64,000 bases of DNA from Nipponacmea schrenckii. Taxonomy: Eukaryota; Mollusca; Gastropoda; Lottiidae. The notes below the pieces were generated by a model. It was not told the origin of the DNA, searched no databases, and saw only the letters and a program-made list of their open reading frames with translations. The translations under genes were made by a program, and so were the position numbers. Location: contig CM060199.1 in NCBI GenBank assembly GCA_030562195.1, forward strand, positions 15,954,338-16,018,337, written 5' to 3'. Below, piece after piece: positions 47,343-58,000 of the stretch (positions are counted from its first letter, which is position 1; every line of letters begins with the position of its first letter).

Positions 47343-48479
47343 TTAATTTTCAAAATGAGATCTCTCTTTCTTATGACGGATTAGTGAAGATTTATAAATA
47401 AAAAACTTTTTACAAACATCACATTGGTAAGGTTTCTCCCCAGTATGTATTCTCATGTGAACAGTACGATCTTTTGAACTATAAAAAATTTTTTTACAAA
47501 CATCACATTGGAAAGGTTTCTCTTTTGTATGTATTCTCATATGAACAGTACAATCTTTGGAACTATAAAAACACTTTTTACAAACTTCACATTGGTAAGG
47601 TTTCTCTCCAGTATGTGTTCTTGTGTGCATGTTCAGACTGTTTGCTTGAGTAAAACACTTTCCACAAACTTTACATTGGTAAGGTTTCTCTCCAGTATGT
47701 ACTCTCATATGAACAATAAGTAATGATTGAGTGTTAAAACATTTTTTACAGACGTCACATTTGTAAGGTTTCTCTCCAGTATGTGTCCTCATGTGAACAG
47801 TACGATAATTGGCAGTAAAAAAACTCTTTGGACAAACATCACATTGGTAAGGTCTCTTACCAGTATGTCTTCTCATATGTACAACAAGTGAACCTGTAGT
47901 AGTAAAACTCTTTTTACATACTTCACATTGGTAAGGTCTCTCTCCAGTATGTGTTCTCATGTGAACAGTACAATCTTTGGAAGTATAAAAACACTTTTGA
48001 CAAACTTCACAATGGTAAGATTTCTTTCTATTATGTCTTCTCACGTGAACAGTACATTCTTTGAAACTTGAAAACCACATTTTACAAATGTCACATTGGT
48101 TAGGATTCTCTCCAGTATGTACCCTCATATGTATTTTAAGTGATCTTGAAGTAGTAAAACACTTTTTACAAACATCACATTTGTAAGGTTTCTCTCCAGT
48201 ATGTATTCTCATATGTACAATAAGTGAACTTGAAGTCTTAAAACCCTTTTCACAAACATCACATTTGTAAGGTTTCTCCCCAGTATGTATTCTCATATGT
48301 ACATTAAGTGAACTTGAAGTAGAAAAAGACCTTTTGCAGACGTCACATTTGTAAGGTTTCTCTCCAGTATGTGTTCTCATATGTACACTCAGACCTTTCA
48401 TTGTAAATAAACATTTTGCACAAATATCACATTTGTATGAATTTGCCTTTTTAGAAAATGTCTCCATGATAATTGTCAA
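47343..48479 (-). CDS. C2H2 zinc-finger protein, 13 fingers
   Basis: An uninterrupted 378-codon frame. After a short leader (MTIIMETFSKKANS; a start at the second Met is equally possible) come 13 consecutive C-X2-C-X12-H-X3-H fingers with TGEKPY-type linkers, for example CDVCKRSFSTSSSLNVHMRIH. The last finger has a longer His spacing (HKKERSH). There is no KRAB, BTB, SCAN or ZAD domain. Two linkers depart from consensus (TGENPN before finger 5, NRKKSY before finger 6). Such arrays usually bind DNA, with about three bases per finger. Identical finger subtypes (KKCFYSSKDCTVHMR, CFYTSKDCTVHMR) show recent internal duplication. The absence of introns suggests a retrogene or a lineage-expanded zinc-finger cluster member. 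Confidence 0.92.
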   Translation of the reverse strand: MTIIMETFSKKANSYKCDICAKCLFTMKGLSVHMRTHTGEKPYKCDVCKRSFSTSSSLNVHMRIHTGEKPYKCDVCEKGFKTSSSLIVHMRIHTGEKPYKCDVCKKCFTTSRSLKIHMRVHTGENPNQCDICKMWFSSFKECTVHVRRHNRKKSYHCEVCQKCFYTSKDCTVHMRTHTGERPYQCEVCKKSFTTTGSLVVHMRRHTGKRPYQCDVCPKSFFTANYRTVHMRTHTGEKPYKCDVCKKCFNTQSLLIVHMRVHTGEKPYQCKVCGKCFTQANSLNMHTRTHTGEKPYQCEVCKKCFYSSKDCTVHMRIHTKEKPFQCDVCKKIFYSSKDRTVHMRIHTGEKPYQCDVCKKFFIYKSSLIRHKKERSHFEN

Positions 48480-48602
48480 TTGAATAATTTATAATAATAA
48501 ACAGGAAGTCCGATATTTTACGGATTGACTCTCGGCATGCCATATAATACGGATTGAATATTATTTACAGAGTAGCTCATTGTAGTTTATTTCGACCGAA
48601 TT

Positions 48603-49480
48603 TTTATACGCCCACATGAAATGGGGGGCGTATATTGTCGTCACCCATGTCCGTCCGTCTGGCTGTCCGTCCGTCCACATTAGCTCGAAAACACTCTACA
48701 AGGCCAATTCTTGACGGAAATTGATGAAACTTGATATGAGAGTTTGTGATCATACAAACTCATATTAAAAATCCGCGAAATCGGAAAAATTTAGTATTTA
48801 GTATTGAGTCCTTGAATGGCTCGTAAACACCCTACAATGTGCAACTCTTGACCGATTTTGATGAAACTTGGTGTGAGAGTGTGTTATAACTAAAGGTTGA
48901 ACCCTGTTGAACATCAGCGAAATCGAAAAATATTTAGTGTCAGTTATTGCCCTTGTTATTGAAACGCCAACTTTTTGGCTTATAAACACTATAGAAGGCA
49001 CATTTCATAATTAATGTTGACAAAACTCGCTGAAATTTTTTGATATCACCCAGGGATGACCCTTATTGAAAAATAATAAATATCAAAATATATCTAGTAT
49101 GAATTATTGCGTTTGTTCTTTAAAACGTGTTCGATTTTTGCCTCGTAAACATTCTACATGGCATAATTATTGACAGATTTTGATGAAACTTGGTGCGAGA
49201 GTGTGTTATAACTCAAGGATGAACCCTATTGAAAATCAGCGAAATCGCTCTAAAAAGAACAATTCTTAATGGATCTTTGATGAAACTTGGCTTGAGTATT
49301 TGTTTTTACCCAAGGATGAACCCTATTAAAAATCCGATAAATCGAAAAATATTTGGTGTGAGTCATTGCCTTTGTTTTTGAAAACGCTTTCAACTTTTGG
49401 CTTGTAAACACTCTAAACATTCATTTTTGACAAAACTCGCTGAAATTGTTTGATATCACACAAGGATGAGCCCTATTAAA
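48603..49480 (-). mobile_element. Array element, inverted copy G, second monomer type
   Basis: It starts at 48600-48640 with TTTATACGCCCACATGAAAT followed by GGGGGGCGTATATTGTCG, the inverted hairpin terminus of copy D, then (CCGT)n words. About five units of the 38-kb monomer follow in reverse (GATGAAACTTGGTGTGAGAG, GGATGAACCCTATTG, TTATTGCCCTTGTT). The left-hand terminus is missing at the far end, where the LINE ORF1 fragment begins. Confidence 0.72.
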
Positions 49481-49489
49481 ATTACAATT

Positions 49490-49904
49490 GTGGGACTTTC
49501 GAGAATACTGTTCAAAATCATTCAGTTTCTGTTCTGTCAGTTTTATTTTATCGTCACATTTTAGTTACTGGGACTTCATGTTATCGACTATATTATTAAG
49601 TTTTTCTAACGTGAAACCAATACCCTTCATGAAGGTTTTCTATACAAGTAACGCGGTCTTCAATTCCTCTAAATCGTTCTGACATATCAGTGAGGTCAGA
49701 TTTGAGTTGGATTATCGCTATAGACACAGCCCTTTCAATAATGTCATTTAACTGTTTTGTATCAATAAAGTATTGTTCATTACCTTCATTTTCAACGTCA
49801 GTTGTATTCACATGTTGTTTTTTTGTACATGGCGAATCTGTGCTGGATGAGCTTGACATACTATGTCGATAGTTTTTACCAAATTCGTTGGTACATGTTG
49901 ACAT
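49490..49904 (-). pseudogene. LINE ORF1 N-terminal fragment
   Basis: The minus-strand ATG at 49904 opens MSTCTNEFGKN, a Ser-rich stretch, then a coiled-coil-like part (DIIERAVSIAIIQLKSDLTD, SERFRGIEDRVTCIENL). Near 49620 a frame change is needed to continue as GFTLEKLNNIVDNMKSQ, a stop, then LTEQKLNDFEQYSRKSHN. The E-QYSR-(N/H)N block is typical of ORF1 proteins of L1/Tx1-like LINEs just before the RNA-binding domain. It is cut at 49490. It is complementary to the fragment at 9.98 kb. Confidence 0.6.
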
Positions 49905-50283
49905 TTTTCTACACAGCTAGTTTGTCACAAAGTTTCTCATTCTAATGAAACATCCGTTTAAATTTACCATTAGATGCCATAGGCTATGACTGATTTAAAA
50001 TCACATAATCAACAGAGACCAGATTTTAACACCGTTTGCCATCTTGGGCTGCGTTCGTTAATTTATTTACTAGTCGGTAAATACAAGCTTATCCCATCAT
50101 AAATTCTTTTCGCGGACTGAAATCCATTGTTTTCGAATAACTTGCAAGACGGTAGGTATAAAGCCTCACCCTTAATCCATGGTTTTCATTTCCCAAATAC
50201 ACAGACCGGGTTGAATTACTTTTCGTAACCTTTCTTTTATTTAATAGTCAATAGATGTTATTGAAACTTATGGCATTTGCTCA

Positions 50284-51643
50284 TTAAAGGGATAATAGCC
50301 GTTAGAAGGAACATAAATTTTAATTTCACTCAAACTTAGACAATAACAGTATGTTTCTATCAGTGGACTTACCTGGTGTCATGACTATACATCAAAATCC
50401 CTCTATTATCCGATAAATCCACAAGTAGTTAATTATAAAACGAGAATGCACCAATGTAATTAACCATACAAATTTAAGAAAACAAAGGTATTTCAGACAT
50501 TATCATTTTATATTTTTAAACTAACTCCACAAACAAAACTCTCTCACAAGAGGTTACGACTACATACCTGCGCCTGTGCTTTCGTAACATCACCTAACCA
50601 TAATGTTACAACCCACAATTCCTAAATATAGTTACTCATAGGCCTACCAAGCATAGAAAATCAGAAAATGGTAAATTTTGGAAATAATAGATTTAAGTAA
50701 TCTGAACTGTATAATTTAATTAATATATTGTATTGTATATTTTCAATCTCATGAAATTTTATTAATTCATTTATAATCATCCACAAATTAATGAGCTATT
50801 GGTGTCTCCGATACACAGGATATAACATTAATTTATACTCAGGTAAAGAGATGGTGTCTGGATCTATTGGTACACGTTTATTGACTATTGCGTTAAAATA
50901 AATGTAGGCAATACTCTTTAAATATATGAAAATATCATTAGGCTGAATTGCTTGGGGTTTCTTCGTGTCTAGGACTAGGAATTTTAAACACATAAATTTA
51001 GATTTTTATAGCAATATTAAAAACTTGATATAATTCAGATTGAAGTATACGTCATATTGTATGGCCAACTATCATAATAGTAGGATGTATCATAATACAA
51101 TGTAATAAGTATTTTTTGTTTAAAGGCTTACATAATATCATGTTGTTAATAACATTGGAAAGAGTCATTTTGTGTTCCAGGTCGGAAAAGGTGCTTAATA
51201 TCAAACAAACTATACACCAAAGTCTAGAATAGTGTGTCTCTCACCTAATTGGGAAGTTCTAGGGATGTTTTATATTGAATTGGTGCCTGTTGATGCTATT
51301 AGTCTTCTCGATACGCATGTAAAATTTAGAAAATCTCTTTACAGTTCCTGAAAAGGGACAATAGGTCTTAAAATGAACATAAAGTTTTAAACTTGGCCAT
51401 GTAATAGTTCTATTCATCAGTAAATATACCTGCTGCCTTAAATATCATAAAATATAAATAAATGCATATCCAAAAAACTCAATACTTATCCATAATGAAG
51501 CATTTTATTATTGAAAAACGCTTAATAAATTTTCAAAAATTTTAAGGGATTCTGTTACTTCATGACACCAGGTAAGTTCACTCATAAAATGTATACTCAT
51601 AATGATTATTCTTGAGTTGAGCTAAGATGCAATATCCCTTTAA
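50284..51643. repeat. Inverted pair of a TTAA-ended unit of about 110 bp
   Basis: TTAAAGGGATA at 50284 starts a unit containing AGTGGACTTACCTGGTGTCA and ending AATCCCTCTA near 50406. The same unit lies in inverse orientation at 51541-51643 (TTAAGGGATTCTGTTACTTC ... ATATCCCTTTAA). A third copy is at 61760-61870. Between the two is AT-rich DNA without a gene; 51380-51540 matches one arm of the inverted repeat at 61539-62049. Units ending in TTAA could be a small TTAA-targeting element, but duplications cannot be proved. Confidence 0.55.
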
Positions 51644-52099
51644 CAAAAAATAATCATATATTTAAATTCTAATTATTAACCCGTTATGTTGTCTTTCGTA
51701 CGGCCGTTTATTTGCCTGGTATTTGATATCCGGGGGATTCAACTCAAATTATCGAGTCTTTATATAGATATAAGTTGTCGAGTGTCAAATTAAATTCAAA
51801 TGAGGTCATATCGATATAGACTTCGTCCTGTACATATTATTAGTTTACAAGACAAGACGGGCACGGTTGACTACTCATCAAGATCAATAAATATGTTAGG
51901 GCCTATAGCCCCTGAACGAAACTTTCAATCCAGTCATTGAATCAATAGTCCATTTACATAGTTATATTGTGTATATAGTATAGGCCTATATATCACACAC
52001 ACTTATATTATAGAATGTATCGAAAAATCAATTACCACTGGCTACCTGCAAAAAAGTGTGAATATATCGCCGCATAGTTTCACATGATCATATCAGAAT

Positions 52100-55000
52100 A
52101 TGTCGTCAGGGTGTGTAAAAGTAGATGATTTGGCATTCGAAGGACAACCATGCGGTTTAAGAATGGCAAGTACATCAACCATTCCTGCTTCAATCGAGTC
52201 ATGTGCTAGCGAGCAGGATATACCTCATGTATACGATAATGAAGTAATTGAACAAGATTATGATGTACATATGCTCAATATTGCTGATGCTGATTTCGGG
52301 AATCCTAATGATGGTAGTGATGACGAACTGTTACTTAGAGCAGAAGAAGATGCATCGCAGAAGAACTTCCCCAAACCAATCTGGTTCTGCAGATTTATTG
52401 CTGAATGGCCGTCCATGGCTTTCGGTAAGTTGTTTTAAAATAGAATTACACCGTTCACAATTGCAACATTTTTAAACATAGAAAAAAAGTCTGAGCACGG
52501 GCGACAACTCATCAACTTAAGAACACTGACCTTCAATGCCACTTTATAATATTGATTATTGTACAATCAGAATAAAAGCGTACAAGAAAATTATATTGTA
52601 AAAGTAGGTCAATCTAAATTGAAGGCCCGTCTACACATTTGTGATACGTGATCAATCGAACTCACACATACTCAGTTACTATTTATACTTTGTAGGAATG
52701 TAATGGACATACAATCTCTTTTATTTTTTAAGAACACCTCTTTTTGACACTGTACTTTAGCCACACTTCATTTAGGCACACGGGCAGAGATAAACACATG
52801 TCATTTATGCACCGTGTTATTTAGGCACAGCGTTTTAGGCACACCTTCAAAAAGGCACACTCTTTTTAGGAACACTAAAATGGTAAGCAGTCATTTAGGC
52901 ACACTTTTTTAAGCACACCTCATTTAGACACATTACTTTAGGCACACTTCATTTAGGCACACGTTCAAATAAGCTCTTGGCATTTGGGCACAGTTTTATT
53001 TAGGAACACTATAAATAAGGCACATACTCAATAAGGCACACTCTTTTTAGGCACACTAATATTCGAAACACTTCATTTAGGCACACCTTCAATTAGGCAC
53101 ACCGTCAATTAGGAACATATTCAATTGGGCACACGTATATTTAGGCATCCCTTAAATTAGGTCAATATTCATTTACGCTTAATTAAGCACGCATACACAC
53201 ACAACCAGACAAGTCTCCGTTTTGCAACATACTTAAAGGTACATCCTGCCATCATTGCCAAGATGACTACCAAATTTGAAGGGGGTGGTGGAGAGGGTTA
53301 TTTGTGGAACAAATTATATGTATCGAACATTAAACTTTAGAACACTTAACAACACATAGAACATAAAATTGAAATGAAATTAATTACTCTTCTACATCTT
53401 ATGGGCTAATAAAGACGAGCAACGCCATGCAATCTGCAGGACAGCGGATTTGGCTTACTCTTTTTGCAATTTCCAAGGGAGGGGTCTTTAACGTGTATAG
53501 CCTGTAGCAAATGGGTTTATTGTTCCATCCGAACTACAAGGGCTGAAAAATCTGAAATGCCTTATTGAAGGTGTGTCTAAATCACTGTGCCTAAATGACA
53601 GTGTGCCGAATTTTAGTGTGCCTAAAAAGAGTGCCTATTTGAGTATGTGCCTAAATAAACACTGTGCCTAAATGACATGTGCTTATCTGGCCGTGTGCCT
53701 AAATGAAGTGTGCCTAAGGTACTGTGTCTAAATAAGATGTGCTTAAAAAAAGGTGTACCTAAATGATTGCTTACCTTGATGGAATAAGACTAACAGTTTA
53801 ATTAATTACTGGAATATAGTGGGATTCGGTCTATTAAATTTGACACTGTTAGTCCACTAATGACGAAAAGCCCATACAAGTTAAGTTTATAAACCTATGT
53901 TTGTTTGTCATTCTAAAAGGTTTAATCGAATTAATATTTAAATCTTGCAAAGTAAGTCGCTCTATTAAGGAGCCTAGGGAGGGGGATGGGGTGTTCTCAA
54001 TGTTTTATGCGCATCGGTCAGTGGAAACGCCATCCTCCTGGATAATTTCTTGCTTTAAGTTCTATCAATGTATATTTCAGGCCTGGGAGTAGCAGGACAT
54101 ATATTCATAGTTGCGACAACTGTTATCCTTTTCAAGCTTGGATATGATGTATTTCCAATCAATTTTGAGGAATTGCCAGTGAATTTGGATGACCAACCAT
54201 GGATCAAAAGGGATTTAGCTTGGACAGGCAGGACTTCTTATTCTCATAGAGTAATAGGTATAAACTTTCCGACCATGGCTACTGGTGAAGATAATATGGA
54301 AATCGTGATCAATGCAAAATCTGGAAATATTCTAACGAAATCCATGATGGACGATATGAAAAAGTTAGAATCGCTTATTACGTCAGTAAAACATTATGAT
54401 GATTACTGCAAAATCCCGCCATCGGCTAAAACATGCATTCCGCCAAATTCGATTCTCAGGCTTTTTGACGCATCTCTATCAAATATGGATCCCATTTTCA
54501 ACGATCCTAATTTTACCAAAATACCGAAAATTATGTACACCGCTCTGCAAAACAACAAAACTTACATCCAGTTGAAGTATGCATTACCTAAAGACACTAA
54601 TATAAATCTCACACATGCTTTTGCAAGAATGGTCAGAATGATCGTGCCATTTGACCATTCAACATTAGTAGCGAAATATGATATGTTTTATGCCGAAAGT
54701 TTGCATAACTTGACATTATTCATGAAAGAAAAAATAAAGCCTGCTCTGGATCATTTCAAAGATTCGAATAAACACTTGGATATTTCATATTTCAACAGGC
54801 TATTGTTTACAGAGGTGGTTACAGACCAAGTTTTCATCGACTTAAGATTTGCTATTGGAAGTGTTACATTTATTTTCTGTTATATGTGGTTTCATACTGG
54901 AACATTAATGGTAACAATATTGGCTGTTATCAGCATCTTATCAAGTTTTTTGGCAACCAATTTGTTTTATAGATACGTCTTGGGCTTTCGTTATTTTGGA

Positions 55001-58000
55001 TTTTTTCACGTTTTGTCCTTATTTATTATCCTCGGCATCGGTGCTGATGATTTATTTGTGTTCTTCGATACCTGGAAATCATCAAGTGCTTTAAGTTTTC
55101 CGTCCTTAGCACATCGACTTTCTGCTGCGTACCGTAAGTCAGCTATGAGTATGTTGGTTACGTCATTGACTACTATGGTGGCTTTTGCGTCTACTGCATC
55201 TTCTCATCTTTTGATAATGAAATCATTTGGGGTATTTTCCGCTGTGTTAATCATAATTGATTATATATCCGTCATTGTATTTTTTCCTACAGTTGTTATT
55301 TTCTATCACGTGAAAATACGAAAATGGTGGAATACGATGTGTTCTGTTTTACCAAAAATAGCGAAAAAGAGAAGTTATTATTGCCTCTGTTTACAATCAA
55401 GACATAAAATTACAGTGAACTTTTTCAAAAATCAAATTTTTCATTTCATTACTCATAAGAAAATTAAGTTGATGCTTTTGTCCTTTTTTGGAAGTGTCGC
55501 TATAGTGATGTCTGTGTTTTGTACAAGACTGCAGCCACAGAATGGATACGTAAGTAGAGCAGTCTTGTATCACAAATTCTTCTCGTGTACAGTGATTCTG
55601 TTTTTGTTTTTTACTATGCAGCGTGCATAAGAGAGTTTTCGCAGTATCATTAGCCTTCCCCATAGTTTGTCTTTGTTATTGAAAGTGGCAAGGAAAATAG
55701 CTAGATAACGTATGTCAATCATGCTCTATCTTATAGACTAAAATATTTAAGCGACAAAGCCAGACAACTAATAATTTTATTATGTTAATCTTAACGCTTG
55801 TTTGTAGTGTTCAGTTTATACAACCATGTCACTTTTGCTAGTAATTGTTTGAAGGACTATATATTATGATAGTATTCTTTAACTATTAGTAGCATGTTTG
55901 CAACATACAAAGTCATTTATCGCTCAACGCCTATCATAAATATTGGGTTTCTCAATTTATTTTTCAGATAAATTTTTTAAGATCTGATGAAGTTTTCATA
56001 TCAACTCTGGAACATAATTCAAGAGATTTTTCTGATTCCCCAATTACTCCTTGTAATGTATACCTAGTTTGGGGAATTGAAGAGCAAGATATTAGCAATT
56101 GTTTCTTCGGCGATTATAAGTGTAAAGGGATTCACAGATATGATGATGATTTTAACCCAAATTCCCAAGAAGCACAGATATCCTTTCAGGTATTCTATAA
56201 TCAAATCAATATGGTCTATAGAAAGACAGACAGTACATAGACAGTACACAATATGAATATGCCCTCGACCAAGCCCCCAACAACCACAAAATGCAAGGAA
56301 AATACGAAATCAGAGATTACAATTATGACTGATTTGTACCATTATCCATCCCCGTGATTCTTATTGCTTATTGAAATCAAGGTAGAGACTTCATCTTATC
56401 AATTGCTTTCTTTAGAAATTATGTAATAAGTTGTTTTCAATGACAACAGAAGAAATTAGGAAATACAGAATACAAATAGATCATAGAACTGGTTTACCGA
56501 AGATAAAATGTTTTGCTCGAGACATTGACCAATATTTACAGGTATCGTATTTATTCGATATTTTTTCTTATTGTTCATACCCCGCATTGCAATTGACCTT
56601 TCCCAATATAGAGGTGATCTGTTCCTGAAAAAAAGATCGCAAACTTCCTGCCATGAAATTGTAATCACACCTTGTCCTCCCTAAAATGAGAAATTAGGGC
56701 CTCAACCGTTCATTTGATGGTTATGAGCTATCCGTAAATCACTTAGTCCAATACAGAACCATTCGACTTTTCTTGTTTCTGCTACAGATACTTTGACCAT
56801 GCAAACACCGTGGTGGTCTGCTGTACTATATTCATTATGAACAAATATATTTGGTCTCTCATTAGCATGACCATTATCTGTTTAGCTGCACATAATTATG
56901 ACCTGCCAATATTATTAACCTTAAATAATAATCGTGTCGTGATGTGAGTGTTATCAATCAACCAATCTTTATTTCAATATATATAAGGCCTCCTGCCCAT
57001 AGTACATAGTGTGCAAAAATAATTATTCAAATATATACATACAATAATAAATAAATAACACGACTCCATTAACGCAAAAGGTCAGTTCACAGATTCTAAA
57101 TTAGTTTAGTAGATTCTAAATTAGTTTAGTGAATTCTATCAGTTTCGTAGAAAATCTATTCGTTTCGTGAAAAATCTGGTCGTTTCGTAAAAAATCTGGC
57201 TGTTTCGTAAAAAATACTCAGAAAACGGCACAAAACTCAAAGTGTTTTGGCATCAATATTATTCTATTTATAGCCCTATGAACATTGACATATCGCGCGC
57301 CCCCTGGTGTTAGATGTCGGCTTAACTTTCACGAAATCCAGAATTTTCACGAAACCTAGAATTTTCACGAAACGGCCAGATTTTTTACGAAACAGCCAGA
57401 TTTTTTACGAAACGGCCAGATTTTTCACGAAACGAATAGATTTTCTACGAAACTGATAGAATTCACTAAACTAATTTAGAATCTACTAAACTAATTTAGA
57501 ATCTGTGAACTGACCTTTTGCGTTAATGGCGTTCCATACTATACACATGCATACATTTTACATTAATAATTAGCTTTTTTATTTACAAAGAATTCAAGAA
57601 CAAGGGCAATAACTCCAATATGGTATTTTTCTATTGGTCTTATTTTCCATATTTTCATTACATGGTTACAAACACTCACACCAAAATTGGTCAAAATCCA
57701 TCAAGAAACCATTTCTTTATCTTGGTGTGAGTCTTTCTAATCACCAATGTATGAACTTTTTTGAAAATCAGAAAAATCTTTATTAACCGATAACTCTTGT
57801 CAACCTCCAAGATGTATAACAATGGCCATCGCTATTATTAATCGTTTACTATCTATTCGTACTGACAATCTGAAATGTCATTTAATGTTTTTGGTAACAA
57901 AGTTATTATTTTTGATTCTACCAGATTTTATTCTTTTGTAGAAACTTGTTCCACCAAAAGTGATTGATGCACGTTTACCATGGGACCTAGACAAAACAAA

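Noticed and set aside
52248..52475. 75-codon plus-strand frame overlapping the first Dispatched-like exon
   Set aside because: Out of frame with the exon that joins in phase to exon 2; a shadow.
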